A stretch of 64,000 nucleotides of DNA from Salinisphaera sp. G21_0 (GTDB lineage Bacteria > Pseudomonadota > Gammaproteobacteria > Pseudomonadales > Endozoicomonadaceae): positions 1 through 64,000 of the forward strand of contig NZ_JAGHQW010000026.1 in assembly GCF_017744115.1 (NCBI RefSeq), read 5' to 3'. This document shows, in pieces, positions 29,999 through 39,500 of the stretch. The notes below the pieces were generated by a model. That model was not told where the DNA came from. It searched no databases and saw nothing but the letters and a program-made list of their open reading frames with translations. The translations under genes and the position numbers were made by a program. The stretch's first letter is position 1; every line of letters starts with the position of its first letter.

Positions 29999-30394
29999 TC
30001 AACTGTCCTGCAAAAGGGGGTAAACCCCGTTTTTATCGTGTACTTCCTGACCGCTCAGTGCCGGGTTGAAAACACAGGCCAGTTTCAGTTCGCTATGGGC
30101 TCTCAGCAAGTGCTCATCGTTTTTATCCAGAATATAGATGATGCCTGGTTTGATGGAGTGAACCCTGCCATCAGCCAGTGTTTCAACTTCACCTTCACCA
30201 CTGATGCAGTAGACAGACTCCAGATGATTCTGATACCAGATGTGAGTCTCGGTATTGGCATAAATAGTGGTAATGTGAAAAGAGAAGCCCATGTTGTCAT
30301 TTTTTAACAGCAGGCGCGTGCTTTCCCAATGACCGTCAGGGGAAACGACACGACGCCCTGACTGTTCTGCGTCTTCAAGGGTACGTACAATCAT
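29999..30394 (-). CDS. ectC: L-ectoine synthase
   Basis: The 131-residue cupin enzyme that closes N-gamma-acetyl-diaminobutyrate into ectoine. It has the family's N-terminal [10 protein letters not shown], the cupin core [21 protein letters not shown] and [12 protein letters not shown], and the C-terminal [13 protein letters not shown]. Metal ligands are in the usual Glu, Tyr and His places. It is the third gene of ectABC, 10 bases after ectB, and is followed by the deleted aspartokinase. Confidence 0.96.
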   Translation of the reverse strand: MIVRTLEDAEQSGRRVVSPDGHWESTRLLLKNDNMGFSFHITTIYANTETHIWYQNHLESVYCISGEGEVETLADGRVHSIKPGIIYILDKNDEHLLRAHSELKLACVFNPALSGQEVHDKNGVYPLLQDS

Positions 30395-30404
30395 TATTAT
30401 TTTC

Positions 30405-31715
30405 TCAGCTGGCTACACGGAACAGGTTGTTGAGTTGATTGCTCTCATTAAGAGGTTGGGTATCCGGGATACAAACTTCAGCAAAGGCATTTTCAATAAT
30501 ATCAAGGCCTGCTTTCAGGTTCTGGTCACTGATAATCAGTGGGCATAGCAGCTTGACTACCTGATCCTCAGGGCCACTGGTTTCAATAATCAGTCCATTT
30601 TCAAAACAGCTGCGGGTGATTTTTCCCGCCAGCTCCCCGTTACCGCAGTCAATCCCCCGGAACATACCACGTCCACGGATGCTCAGGGTTTCAGCGTTAT
30701 GGATTTCTGCAATGTCTTTCAGACGGTTAGATATATAGAGTGATTTCTTTTTGATGTCTTCGGAAAAGCCGTTGTCTGACCAGTAGTGGTCTATGGCGGC
30801 CCTGGCGGTAACAAAGGCCAGGTTATTGCCACGGAATGTACCGTTGTGTTCACCCGGTTTCCATTGATCCAGGTCTGGACGGAACAATGCAACGGCAAAT
30901 GGCAGGCCATAACCACTGAGGGATTTCGACAGTGTAACAATATCTGGTTTTATGCCGGCTTCTTCAAAGCTGAAGAAAGTACCTGTTCTGCCACAACCTG
31001 CCTGAATGTCATCAACAATCAGAAGTATGTCGTATTTTTTGCAGACCGCTTCCAGATTTTTCAGCCATTCAAAGCTTGCCGCGTTAATGCCTCCTTCGCC
31101 CTGAACGGTTTCAACAATAACCGCTGCCGGGAGGTCAACACCACTGCTGGCATCTCCCAGCACTTTATCCAGGTACTCTGTGGTATCAATATTGCCATTC
31201 AGGTAGCCGTCATAGGGTAGTCGGCTGACGCCGTTCAGACTGATCCCGGCACCACTACGGTGATGGCTGTTGCCGGTGGCAGCCAGAGAGCCAAGGCTGA
31301 CACCGTGAAATCCATTGGTAAAGGCAATGATGTCGGTTCTGCCGGTGACTTTCCGCGCCAGTTTCAGGGCTGCTTCAACAGCATTGGTCCCGGTGGGGCC
31401 GGTAAACTGTACGACATAGTCCAGATCTCTTGGTTTGAGGATTTTTTCTCTGAACGTCGTCAGAAAAGCCTCTTTGGCTTTTGTATGCATATCCAGACCA
31501 TGGGTGATGCCATCCTCCCGGATATATTCCAGCAACGCTTCTTTGAATACGGCATGGTTGTGCCCGTAATTGAGCGTGCCTGCTCCAGCCAGGAAATCAA
31601 GATATTTGTTACCATTTTCGTCATACAGGAACTCGCCCTGCGCCCGGTGAAATGTCTGGGGAAAAGAGCGTGCATAGCACTGCACGCCCGATTCAAGTTC
31701 GTCAAAAATACTCAT
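30405..31715 (-). CDS. ectB: Diaminobutyrate-2-oxoglutarate transaminase
   Basis: A 436-residue PLP aminotransferase that turns L-aspartate semialdehyde into L-2,4-diaminobutyrate with glutamate as donor. It has [16 protein letters not shown], the [11 protein letters not shown] motif and the PLP lysine at residue 264 in [12 protein letters not shown]. The ATG directly follows the ectA stop with no intervening bases. The C-terminal tail ([15 protein letters not shown]) is slightly longer than usual. Confidence 0.96.
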   Translation of the reverse strand: MSIFDELESGVQCYARSFPQTFHRAQGEFLYDENGNKYLDFLAGAGTLNYGHNHAVFKEALLEYIREDGITHGLDMHTKAKEAFLTTFREKILKPRDLDYVVQFTGPTGTNAVEAALKLARKVTGRTDIIAFTNGFHGVSLGSLAATGNSHHRSGAGISLNGVSRLPYDGYLNGNIDTTEYLDKVLGDASSGVDLPAAVIVETVQGEGGINAASFEWLKNLEAVCKKYDILLIVDDIQAGCGRTGTFFSFEEAGIKPDIVTLSKSLSGYGLPFAVALFRPDLDQWKPGEHNGTFRGNNLAFVTARAAIDHYWSDNGFSEDIKKKSLYISNRLKDIAEIHNAETLSIRGRGMFRGIDCGNGELAGKITRSCFENGLIIETSGPEDQVVKLLCPLIISDQNLKAGLDIIENAFAEVCIPDTQPLNESNQLNNLFRVAS

Positions 31716-32255
31716 TTATTCAGTTACCTCTACAGGGTGGTGATGTTCATTGCTGGCCCGGACCGCTGCTGACTCTGAGACTTCCATTCTGGCCAGATAG
31801 AGAACTTCATCTTCATGGCCACTGTCGAGATGAACTCCGGCTTTAAAATGCTCAATGGTTTCAACGGTCATTCCATGGTTTTTGAAAAAGGTCTGGAATA
31901 GTTTTTGTGACGCCCGGTTACCGGGTGCAATGGTGGTTTTCAGGCACTGAAGTTGTGGGTAACGGGTAAACAGTCTGCTTAGCATCTGCAGGGCAATGCC
32001 TCTGCCACGATATTGTGGGTGCAAGGCCACCTGCCAGATAAAAAGCGTATCGGTGCTGTCAGGAGACAGGTAACCAGAGATAAACCCGATAACCTCTCCG
32101 TTGTCTGCCTCTGCAATAATCGAGGTCCCGGCAAAATCCGTACATTGCAATAGATTGCAATACAAAGAGTTTTTATCCAGTGGTGGACACTCGCTGACCA
32201 GCCTGTGGACAGACATACCGTCTTCTTTTTCCGGTTTTCGGTAAACAATATTCAT
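31716..32255 (-). CDS. ectA: Diaminobutyrate acetyltransferase
   Basis: A 179-residue GNAT enzyme that acetylates diaminobutyrate to N-gamma-acetyl-diaminobutyrate. It has the EctA start (YRKPEKEDGMSVHRLV), the ISGYLSPDSTDTLFIWQVAL strand pair and the acetyl-CoA motif QYRGRGIALQMLSRL. It is the first gene of the ectABC group, with the divergent ectR beyond a 204-base regulatory region containing a perfect palindrome. No ectD hydroxylase gene follows, so ectoine rather than hydroxyectoine is probably the product. Confidence 0.95.
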   Translation of the reverse strand: MNIVYRKPEKEDGMSVHRLVSECPPLDKNSLYCNLLQCTDFAGTSIIAEADNGEVIGFISGYLSPDSTDTLFIWQVALHPQYRGRGIALQMLSRLFTRYPQLQCLKTTIAPGNRASQKLFQTFFKNHGMTVETIEHFKAGVHLDSGHEDEVLYLARMEVSESAAVRASNEHHHPVEVTE

Positions 32256-32344
32256 CGCTTTATGATATTTTAGTAAAGCTAAAATTTAGTATTTCTATAT
32301 ATTTTACACCATTTAAAACCAAAAAAATCAATAAAAGATTAAAA

Positions 32345-32360
32345 TAAGTCATATGACTTA
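32345..32360. promoter_or_regulatory. 16-bp palindrome, candidate EctR operator
   Basis: TAAGTCATATGACTTA is a perfect 16-base palindrome in the 204-base gap between divergent ectA and ectR. MarR-type regulators bind such palindromes. Its position suggests EctR represses ectABC, and perhaps itself, from here. Confidence 0.6.
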
Positions 32361-32459
32361 CACCGCATAAAGTTTGATGAGCAATGTATTTTTTATTGAA
32401 ATCCAGAGAGAAGCCGTGAATAGTAAGGCATTTGTTAGAGAAAATGAGAACTGTACCGA

Positions 32460-32948
32460 ATGGCAAGAAGTCAGGATGCGCTGGTAATTTTGCGTCAGAT
32501 CATCAGATCAACAGATATGCAGGACAAGGAAATCAGTCGATGTACTAACCTCACCCTTCCCCAGTTAATGGTGTTGCAGACTCTCAGACAGTCTCATCAG
32601 ATCACAACCGGAGAGCTGGCGAAGTCCATTGGTATTACCCAGGCGACAGTAACCAGTATTCTTGATCGCCTGGAAAAAAAGGCACTGGTTGCCCGGGAGC
32701 GTGGAGCCGATGATAAGCGCAAGGTTTGGATCAGCCTGACCACCGCCGGGCTCAACCTGCTGAAAGGTGCCCCCACCCCTCAACAGGATCTTTTTACACG
32801 ACGATTTAACGATATGCAGGACTGGGAGCAGTCCATGGTGATCTCTGCTCTTGAGCGGGTAGCCTTTATGCTGGATGCTCAACATCTCGATGCCGCGCCC
32901 ATGCTTGATATCGGTCAGATTGACAGGGACGACAACAGCCCAGTGTAG
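32460..32948 (+). CDS. ectR: MarR-type regulator of ectoine operon
   Basis: A 162-residue winged-helix MarR regulator. The helix-turn-helix is LTLPQLMVLQTLRQSHQITTGELAKSIG with recognition helix QATVTSILDRLEKKALV, and the wing is ERGADDKRKVWISLT. It is divergent from ectA, the same position as EctR1 in methylotrophs and marine bacteria, where it represses ectABC until osmotic stress. The C-terminus ends in a short acidic tail. Position and family make the assignment likely. Confidence 0.85.
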   Translation: MARSQDALVILRQIIRSTDMQDKEISRCTNLTLPQLMVLQTLRQSHQITTGELAKSIGITQATVTSILDRLEKKALVARERGADDKRKVWISLTTAGLNLLKGAPTPQQDLFTRRFNDMQDWEQSMVISALERVAFMLDAQHLDAAPMLDIGQIDRDDNSPV

Positions 32949-33382
32949 CAATACCCTCAAATGACCAACCCCTTCAAGCCTCCATTGATATTGCAATCTG
33001 TTAACGTCGCAGCCTGTATTTACACTTACCAGGCTGCCTGAAATTAAGAATAAAGTTTCCTCACCAGAGTGATTTTCCTGACTGAGGAATGAAAATAACT
33101 GAGATTCTTCGTAACCATAAAATTGTGCTGGCTAAGGTATCAACATATATGGGAAGATGCGCCCTATACTTTCACAAAATCTCACAACCACAACACATAA
33201 AATCAAATAAAAACAATATGTTAAAGGTTTTGACAGAATATTTTTCAACCCCTTCCATAATCCATTGATTTATACAGATGATTTTGACAGAAATTATTTA
33301 AACAAGAGACTTACTGAGAACCTTATAACCATTCAAACCAGAGGCTCTCTCGATAATTGAATACGATAAATGGAGATGAGGT
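32949..33382. other. Intergenic region, ectR to gcvT
   Basis: A 434-base AT-rich gap. A hairpin with stem GCAGCCTG / CAGGCTGC at 33009-33037 follows ectR and may end it. TTGACA occurs at 33230 and 33284; neither has a good -10, but one probably belongs to the gcvT promoter. No glycine riboswitch signature is visible. Confidence 0.45.
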
Positions 33383-34513
33383 ATGTCTGAAGCGTCCGCT
33401 GAAAGCCTGAAGAGAACCCCGTTATATGATCTTCATCTGGCCCGGGGAGCAAAAATGGTTCCTTTTGCCGGTTATGAAATGCCGGTGCAGTACCCATCCG
33501 GTGTCAGGAACGAGCATATCCATACCCGCAGTAAAGCCGGGCTTTTTGATGTCTCCCATATGGGGCAGCTGAAACTGTCCGGTGAAGGGGCTGACTATTT
33601 CCTGGAATCCCTGGTACCGGTTGATGTTGCAGGCCTTGCCATTGGCAGGCAGCGTTATGCCCTGCTTACCAATGAGGCTGGGGGTATCCTTGATGATCTG
33701 ATGGTCACCCGTTACGACGATTGCCTCTATCTGGTGGTTAATGCTGCGTGCAAGGCGCAGGATATTCAGCATATCCGGTCCAGACTGCCGGAAGGTATCA
33801 AGCTGGACGTTCTCGATAACCGGGCACTCGTTGCTCTTCAGGGACCCATGGCCGCAGCCGTTTTGGCAAAGGTTGTTCCCGAGGTAGCTGAAATGGTCTT
33901 TATGGACTCCCGCCAGCTATCCATTGATGGGACGCCCTGTTTTATCAGTCGTTCCGGTTATACCGGAGAAGACGGCTTTGAAATTTCCATCCCGGAAAAC
34001 GAGGCAGAACGCATCACCCGGCTGCTACTCGACCATCCGGAGGTTGAATTAATTGGTTTGGGAGCCAGAGACTCCCTCCGCCTGGAATCGGGCCTCTGTC
34101 TCTACGGCCATGATATGGATGTCAATACCACCCCAATTGAAGCGAGCCTGATGTGGGCAATCAGTAAAAATCGTCGTCATGGTGGTGAGCGGGCAGGAGG
34201 CTTCCCCGGAGCCGGAAAAATTCTGCAACAGATTGATACCAGACAGGTTGCTACCAAACGCATTGGCCTTATTGGCAGTACCAGGGCCCCGGTTCGTGAA
34301 GGGGCAGAACTGATTGATGATCTCGGTCATCATATCGGGCGGGTAACCTCCGGCACCTTTGGCCCAACGATTGAAGCACCTGTTGCAATGGCTCTGATCC
34401 ACGCCGATTATGCGACACTGGGCACAGAAGTGTATGCACGGGTCAGAGGTAAAAAGCTGCCAATGACCGTCAGTAAAATGCCGTTTATCGAACAGCGTTA
34501 TTACCGCGGCTGA
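33383..34513 (+). CDS. gcvT: Glycine cleavage system T protein (aminomethyltransferase)
   Basis: A 376-residue tetrahydrofolate-dependent enzyme that releases ammonia from the aminomethyl-lipoyl GcvH and makes 5,10-methylene-THF. Family features are LYDLHLARGAKMVPFAGYEMPVQY, GLFDVSHMGQ, RSGYTGEDGFEIS and ARDSLRLESGLCLYGHDM. The start follows a GGAGATGAGGT ribosome-binding sequence. It is not linked to gcvP (about 10 kb upstream), gcvH or gcvR in this window. A hairpin follows the stop. Confidence 0.95.
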   Translation: MSEASAESLKRTPLYDLHLARGAKMVPFAGYEMPVQYPSGVRNEHIHTRSKAGLFDVSHMGQLKLSGEGADYFLESLVPVDVAGLAIGRQRYALLTNEAGGILDDLMVTRYDDCLYLVVNAACKAQDIQHIRSRLPEGIKLDVLDNRALVALQGPMAAAVLAKVVPEVAEMVFMDSRQLSIDGTPCFISRSGYTGEDGFEISIPENEAERITRLLLDHPEVELIGLGARDSLRLESGLCLYGHDMDVNTTPIEASLMWAISKNRRHGGERAGGFPGAGKILQQIDTRQVATKRIGLIGSTRAPVREGAELIDDLGHHIGRVTSGTFGPTIEAPVAMALIHADYATLGTEVYARVRGKKLPMTVSKMPFIEQRYYRG

Positions 34514-34540
34514 TTTATTTTCTTAACTGCATTTCATAAC

Positions 34541-34573
34541 AACTGCCGGCTCCCCCCTTTAGAGCTGGCAGTT
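34541..34573 (+). terminator. gcvT terminator hairpin
   Basis: AACTGCCGGCTC and GAGCTGGCAGTT pair with one mismatch across a short pyrimidine loop, starting 28 bases after the gcvT stop, with a moderately T-rich tail. Confidence 0.6.
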
Positions 34574-34658
34574 TCCTGTTAATTCGTTACAGCGTGTTCC
34601 CACGCCAATATTCATTTTGGTATTAGAAAATTTAATGATTAATGAAAGCCGTTAATAA

Positions 34659-34686
34659 GCAACTTTCCCACTGCTTTAAAGTCATA
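34659..34686 (+). promoter_or_regulatory. GGAACTT-N15-GTC-like promoter before ankyrin gene
   Basis: GCAACTT at 34659-34665 and GTCATA at 34681-34686 are 15 bases apart, one mismatch in the -35 box from the island consensus. The second box is 40 bases before the ATG at 34721, close to the 34 and 42 seen elsewhere. The match was found by eye and could be chance, but spacing and distance both agree. Confidence 0.5.
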
Positions 34687-34720
34687 TATGTCCAAAACAA
34701 ATATACTAGTGGACAAGTTC

Positions 34721-37663
34721 ATGCTTCCTTTAAATACAGAAGTCAACTCAATACTTTTCCAACCCTGGCAACCAGATACTTCTTCTGGAAAGTCACAAAT
34801 ACCAACGGTCGCCCATCAGCCAGAATATATTGAATTGCCCGGGGTTCATTGTTATGAAGAACTGGAAACCCACGCTGCTTTTCCCGGGATAAAAACCCGT
34901 TTCCTGAATGATATTCAGGCTATGAAACAACTGGTACACCCCTATGTTAATGATCAGTACGATACATCAATCGATATTTTTCATGACAAGCTGAAATCAC
35001 CTCCTGAACATCTTAAAAACAGCCTGCTACCTCTTTATCGTGAGACACGCTTTCAGATTCGACAGTTAGTCATGCAGCTTAAGGATCAACAAAACGATCC
35101 AAATGTTGACAACCAAAATTACATTGCCTGTGTACTCCATGAGTGCCTGAACGACATTCAGGAGTGTGCTCCCGGTATTCATGGCCGCTTTACCCGGAGT
35201 TTTCTTAATCTGGAAGCCTCCCGGGGAGGGCTGGATGGGAAGCTCTTTAAGGTCAGGAGTGAGCTGTTTGATCAATTTATCCAGTCTTTCCTGCTTGAGC
35301 TACAACGGGAGGGATTGGTTAATATATCACCAAACACAGAAATCCACTGGGTTCACAGCTTTCACAACCTTTTCTGTGAGCCTCTGGGGCTCTCTCCCTT
35401 CACTGACACTCTGGCACCGAACAATCTGAGTGATGGCCTTACCCAGCGATTTCTTGCTGCTGCCCCCTTGTCAGTCAATGCCTGTACCATCCTGCGTAAA
35501 CTCTCGTCCGAGTGGTCTGACCAGATCAGCACAACCCTTCAAAAACTGGGAGTGCAGGCATGGGAAACCGACGTTATTGATCCCTCTGAGCTGACTTCAG
35601 ACAGAATTGGTACACTTGAAAGCACACTCTTTAAACCAGTTAACCATTTACTGAAAACTACGGGCGAACAGTCGCTTGATCTCAGGGCCCTGATCGAAGA
35701 AACAGGCAATGACAACTATTACCTTGGCCGGTACCGGGAGAAGTTACTGGCCTGGGTGGCCAGCTATTTCTCTGAGTCATCGGCCCAGGTGTTCACCGCT
35801 ATTCCCGCAGGCGTCGATTCGGCATGGCATATCGGGACGATAAATCAGCTTTTCTTCTGGGTATTTAATCATTATCAGTACTTGCCAGCTGGGCAGGCGT
35901 GTACCTTAAATGCAAATAATCACACCACGCTGACATTGCCTCATTTAACGTCCATTGACTTCTCAACCTGGCCTCAAACAACCATTTATGCCCTACTTAC
36001 CCAGGCAATGGAGCAAACGGATAAGGCTGAGCATATTGCCTCGTTTTTCCTGCAACACGTCACCATCAAACAGCTTGGCAAAGCACCAGCGATGGTGACC
36101 AGGGCACTTTCCAACCAACTCTGTGACAAGCTGATTAAAAACGATGACACCTTTAAAGAAAAGTTATGCCAGTGTGTAAGTGATCATTTTGCCGCTGGTA
36201 CAATCACCATTGCTCCAGGCATACTGGACTGGCTGACCGATACGCCTCTACTGAAACCGGTCTTATTGAGACTTCAACAACAGGGAATACATATTTCACC
36301 AATCACATCACGCATAGCCAGCTGGCAAATCTCTGATTTTTCACACGAGGATATAATAAAGTTACTGACACCCAATGATTGTCGGCGACTGTTTAAACAG
36401 GCATTAAAACTGAAGCAGGCAGAAATCCTGTCCAATCTTCTGTCAACCAGTCATTGTGATCAATTGACCAGGCTCTTGAACGGTGAGGACAGCCCTCTGG
36501 CGTGCTTTGCACTTTCCGGTAATTTGCCCGGATTGGAATACCTGTTGAAGTTGGGCAACCCGGAGGTTAACCAGAAAAATACCCTTGGCTACTACCCCCT
36601 GCACATCGCTGCCAAATGCGGGCACACAGCGTTCGTCAGGACGTTACTGACCGTCAAGGGCATTGACGTCAATGCGAAGTCTGACGGTGGCTGGACGCCC
36701 CTGGCCTGTGCTGTCAAACAAGGCCACGTAGAGTGCGCCAAGGCATTATTGACTGCCGACGGCATTGACGTCAATGCGAAGTCTGACAGTGGCTGGACGC
36801 CCCTGGCCGGTGCTGCGTTAAAGGGTAACGCAGAGTGCGTCAAGCTGTTACTGACCGTCAAGGGCATTGACGTCAATGTGCAAATGTCTCAAGGCTTTAC
36901 CCCCCTGCATTGGGCTGCCGAAAAAGGCCACACAGAATGCGTCAAGGTATTGCTGACCGCCAACGGCATTGACGTCAATGCCAAGTCTAAAAATGGCTAT
37001 ACGCCCCTGATCCGTGCTGCCCAATCCGGCCATGCAGGCTGTGTCACGGAGTTATTGACCGCTGAAGGCATCGACGTCAATGTGAAATCGTCTTCAGGCC
37101 TTACGGCCCTTCACTGGGCTGCCTTATATGGCCACGCACACTGCATCACGGCGTTATTGCCCGCTGAAAACATTGACGTCAATGTAAAATCTTACGATGG
37201 CTGGACGCCCCTGATCTTTGCTGCCAAATCCGGCCACACAGATTGCGTCAGGGTGTTATTGGCCACCAAAGGCATTAACGTCAATGCAACAGTTAAGGGC
37301 TATACGCCCCTGCACTGGGCTGCCATAAACGGCCATACAGAGTGCATCATATTGTTATTAACCGCCAAAGGCATTGACGTCAATATGAAAACACCTGAGA
37401 CGCCCCTGCACTGGGCTGCCATAAACGGCCATGCAGGGTGCATCACGGCGTTATTGACCGCCGAAGACATTGATGTCAATTTGACGTCAATCCGTGGTAT
37501 TACGCCCCTGCACCGCGCTGCCCACCGTGGCCAGATAGAGTGCGTCAAGGCGTTACTTAAAGCTCCCGGCATTGACGTCAAAATAAAAAATGCTCGTGGC
37601 CGGACGCCCCGGGACACCGCTCACAGATATGGCCACGCAGAATGTGCAAGACTGCTGATTTAA
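34721..37663 (+). CDS. Ankyrin-repeat protein with large unknown N-terminal region
   Basis: A 980-residue protein from ATG 34721 (991 from 34688; the later start is chosen because the candidate promoter covers 34659-34686). About 620 N-terminal residues have no known domain, no signal peptide and no membrane helix. The last 350 residues form 11 ankyrin repeats of about 34 residues with the consensus G-x-T-P-L-H-W-A-A-x-x-G-H-x-x-C-V-x-x-L-L-T-A-x-G-I-D-V-N-x-K. The high similarity between repeats at the DNA level points to recent expansion. Such proteins are frequent in symbionts and bind host proteins after secretion. The effector role is inference. Confidence 0.85.
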   Translation: MLPLNTEVNSILFQPWQPDTSSGKSQIPTVAHQPEYIELPGVHCYEELETHAAFPGIKTRFLNDIQAMKQLVHPYVNDQYDTSIDIFHDKLKSPPEHLKNSLLPLYRETRFQIRQLVMQLKDQQNDPNVDNQNYIACVLHECLNDIQECAPGIHGRFTRSFLNLEASRGGLDGKLFKVRSELFDQFIQSFLLELQREGLVNISPNTEIHWVHSFHNLFCEPLGLSPFTDTLAPNNLSDGLTQRFLAAAPLSVNACTILRKLSSEWSDQISTTLQKLGVQAWETDVIDPSELTSDRIGTLESTLFKPVNHLLKTTGEQSLDLRALIEETGNDNYYLGRYREKLLAWVASYFSESSAQVFTAIPAGVDSAWHIGTINQLFFWVFNHYQYLPAGQACTLNANNHTTLTLPHLTSIDFSTWPQTTIYALLTQAMEQTDKAEHIASFFLQHVTIKQLGKAPAMVTRALSNQLCDKLIKNDDTFKEKLCQCVSDHFAAGTITIAPGILDWLTDTPLLKPVLLRLQQQGIHISPITSRIASWQISDFSHEDIIKLLTPNDCRRLFKQALKLKQAEILSNLLSTSHCDQLTRLLNGEDSPLACFALSGNLPGLEYLLKLGNPEVNQKNTLGYYPLHIAAKCGHTAFVRTLLTVKGIDVNAKSDGGWTPLACAVKQGHVECAKALLTADGIDVNAKSDSGWTPLAGAALKGNAECVKLLLTVKGIDVNVQMSQGFTPLHWAAEKGHTECVKVLLTANGIDVNAKSKNGYTPLIRAAQSGHAGCVTELLTAEGIDVNVKSSSGLTALHWAALYGHAHCITALLPAENIDVNVKSYDGWTPLIFAAKSGHTDCVRVLLATKGINVNATVKGYTPLHWAAINGHTECIILLLTAKGIDVNMKTPETPLHWAAINGHAGCITALLTAEDIDVNLTSIRGITPLHRAAHRGQIECVKALLKAPGIDVKIKNARGRTPRDTAHRYGHAECARLLI

Positions 37664-37706
37664 TTTTTTGAATCATATTTTTGTGCATGGCTGAGCAGGG
37701 CTTGTT

Positions 37707-37862
37707 ATGAAGCAGTTTACAGCCGTAAAAAAGAAAGAGACCAGCCTGCCTAACCTTTTCCCCCGCTCCCACGCTCTGCGTGGGAATGCATACCAGAGCC
37801 TGCAGGATATAGAACAACCTGCTTCTGCCCGAAATCATGAGAATTTAATAAAAAATCAATAA
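37707..37862 (+). pseudogene. Truncated duplicate of YjiH-gene 5' end
   Basis: A 51-codon frame whose first 14 codons (MKQFTAVKKKETSL) are identical to the start of the YjiH-type gene at 38088. It then runs into a palindromic REP-like repeat and unrelated sequence and stops. The copied segment is 37664-37747, a direct repeat of 38034-38127 lacking about 12 bases that include the ribosome-binding site. It begins right after the ankyrin stop codon. Confidence 0.75.
37767..37803. repeat. Palindromic REP-like element, copy 1
   Basis: TCCCACGCTCTGCGTGGGA followed by ATGCATACC and GAGCC. The first part is a strong hairpin. The same sequence occurs at 44514-44549. This palindrome type is widespread between genes of gammaproteobacteria; here it lies inside the truncated duplicate. 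Confidence 0.75.
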
Positions 37863-38087
37863 AATAGGGCTTTTTCGGGGTAGAAAGTTAATATTTATTA
37901 AGAAATAATGCATAATAAACCCGAACAGAGCGCAATCAACAGCCATCAAACCTACCGGCTGCGATATGCACTGATTCAGGTAGACCATTACCGACACTCC
38001 TGACTCATTTATTCGCTGGGCAGGAAATTTGAGGTTTTTGAATCATACTTTCGTGCATGGCTGAGTTTGAGGAGCCCGGGGCTTGTT

Positions 38088-39458
38088 ATGAAGCAGTTTA
38101 CAGCCGTAAAAAAGAAAGAGACCAGCCTTCGTCACTGGTTAACATTTTTAATCCCATCACTGATGGGTCTGTTGCTATTTGTCACTCCGGTCAGTATTAA
38201 TGATGAATTTACCATTCCTGTTGCCCTGCTGGCCGGCGGGTTAAAAGCGCTGCTCAAAGACCAGCTGACCACCATCATTACCATTATTGTGTGCTTTACC
38301 GGGTGCATCACCATCATTACCAAGCTGTTCCAGCCACAAGCAATAATGACGCGCCCATTTCTTAACTCTCTGTTTGATATTACCCCTCTCTGGTGCCTGG
38401 TAAGGGTTGCTGGCATGGTCTTTGTGCTTGCCAGCTTTTTCGAGTTTGGTCCGGAAGCCATCTGGTCAGGAGCCACTGGAGGCATGGTTTTAAATGACCT
38501 GATGCCGACCCTGTTTTCAGTCTTTATCTTTGCCGGACTTTTACTGCCACTGTTAATGAACTTTGGCCTGCTGGAGCTGCTGGGCACCCTGATGACACGC
38601 ATAATGCGACCAGTATTTAACCTGCCCGGCCGTTCAGCTATTGACTGTATTGCCTCATGGCTGGGGGATGGCAGCGTTGGTATTCTGATGACCAGTAAGC
38701 AGTATGAAACCTCCTATTATACTCAGCGTGAAGCTGCGGTAATCGGCACCACTTTCTCTGTTGTTTCGATTACCTTCTCACTGGTGGTGATTGCCCAGGT
38801 GGGTCTGGAACACATGTTTACCCGCTTCTACCTTACCGTCTGCTTTGCCGGGCTGGTTGCAGCTTTTATCGTCCCCAAGCTGCCTCCCCTGTCCAGAAAA
38901 AAAGACGTGTTCATCTGCGGCAAAACCCGCAGTGATGATGATGAAATTATTCCTCAGGGTACCAGTGCTTTTGCCTGGGGTCTGGAGCAGGCACTGGACA
39001 GAGCCGCAAAAATCACCAATCCCATGAAGATCATTCAGGATGGTGGCAAGAACGCCATCGATATGGTGTTTGGGGTCCTGCCAGTGGTGATGGGCATTGG
39101 TACCATTGCCCTGATCATTGCCGAATACACCCCGGTCTTCCAGTACCTGGGCATGCCTTTTCTGCCGTTACTGGAGTGGTTGCAGATTCCTGAAGCCCAG
39201 GCGGCCTCAACCACCATGATGGTGGGCTTCACCGATATGTTCGTGCCCTCTATCCTGGCGGCATCCATTGACAATGATATGACCCGGTTTGTAATTGCGG
39301 CATTATCCCTGACTCAGCTGATTTACCTTTCTGAGGTGGGTGCTTTGCTCCTGGGAAGCAAGATTCCGGTAACCTTGTTTGAGCTATTTATTATTTTTAT
39401 TCTGAGAACGCTGGTCACGCTGCCCGTTATTGCCGCGATTGCCCACCTTATCTTCTGA
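38088..39458 (+). CDS. YjiH family membrane protein (nucleoside-recognition domain)
   Basis: A 456-residue membrane protein with about 10 helices and two gate-type regions: one with SAIDCIASWLGDGSVGILMTS and one with the later ASTTMMVGFTDMFVPSILAA. This is the YjiH family, related to nucleoside transporters, with an unknown substrate. The start is ATG 38088; a TTG at 38067 in the same frame is less likely because GAGGAG lies between them. The duplicated leader upstream is described at 37707. It is convergent with the isochorismatase gene. Confidence 0.85.
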   Translation: MKQFTAVKKKETSLRHWLTFLIPSLMGLLLFVTPVSINDEFTIPVALLAGGLKALLKDQLTTIITIIVCFTGCITIITKLFQPQAIMTRPFLNSLFDITPLWCLVRVAGMVFVLASFFEFGPEAIWSGATGGMVLNDLMPTLFSVFIFAGLLLPLLMNFGLLELLGTLMTRIMRPVFNLPGRSAIDCIASWLGDGSVGILMTSKQYETSYYTQREAAVIGTTFSVVSITFSLVVIAQVGLEHMFTRFYLTVCFAGLVAAFIVPKLPPLSRKKDVFICGKTRSDDDEIIPQGTSAFAWGLEQALDRAAKITNPMKIIQDGGKNAIDMVFGVLPVVMGIGTIALIIAEYTPVFQYLGMPFLPLLEWLQIPEAQAASTTMMVGFTDMFVPSILAASIDNDMTRFVIAALSLTQLIYLSEVGALLLGSKIPVTLFELFIIFILRTLVTLPVIAAIAHLIF

Positions 39459-39464
39459 TACCGA

Positions 39465-39495
39465 AAAGTGAGCCTCAGATTGCTGAGGCTCAGGT
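39465..39495. terminator. Shared terminator of convergent genes
   Basis: GAGCCTCAG, a four-base loop and CTGAGGCTC form a 9-bp hairpin between the convergent stops. On the minus strand it is followed by CACTTTTC. It probably ends both transcripts. Confidence 0.65.
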
Positions 39496-39500
39496 GCGAA

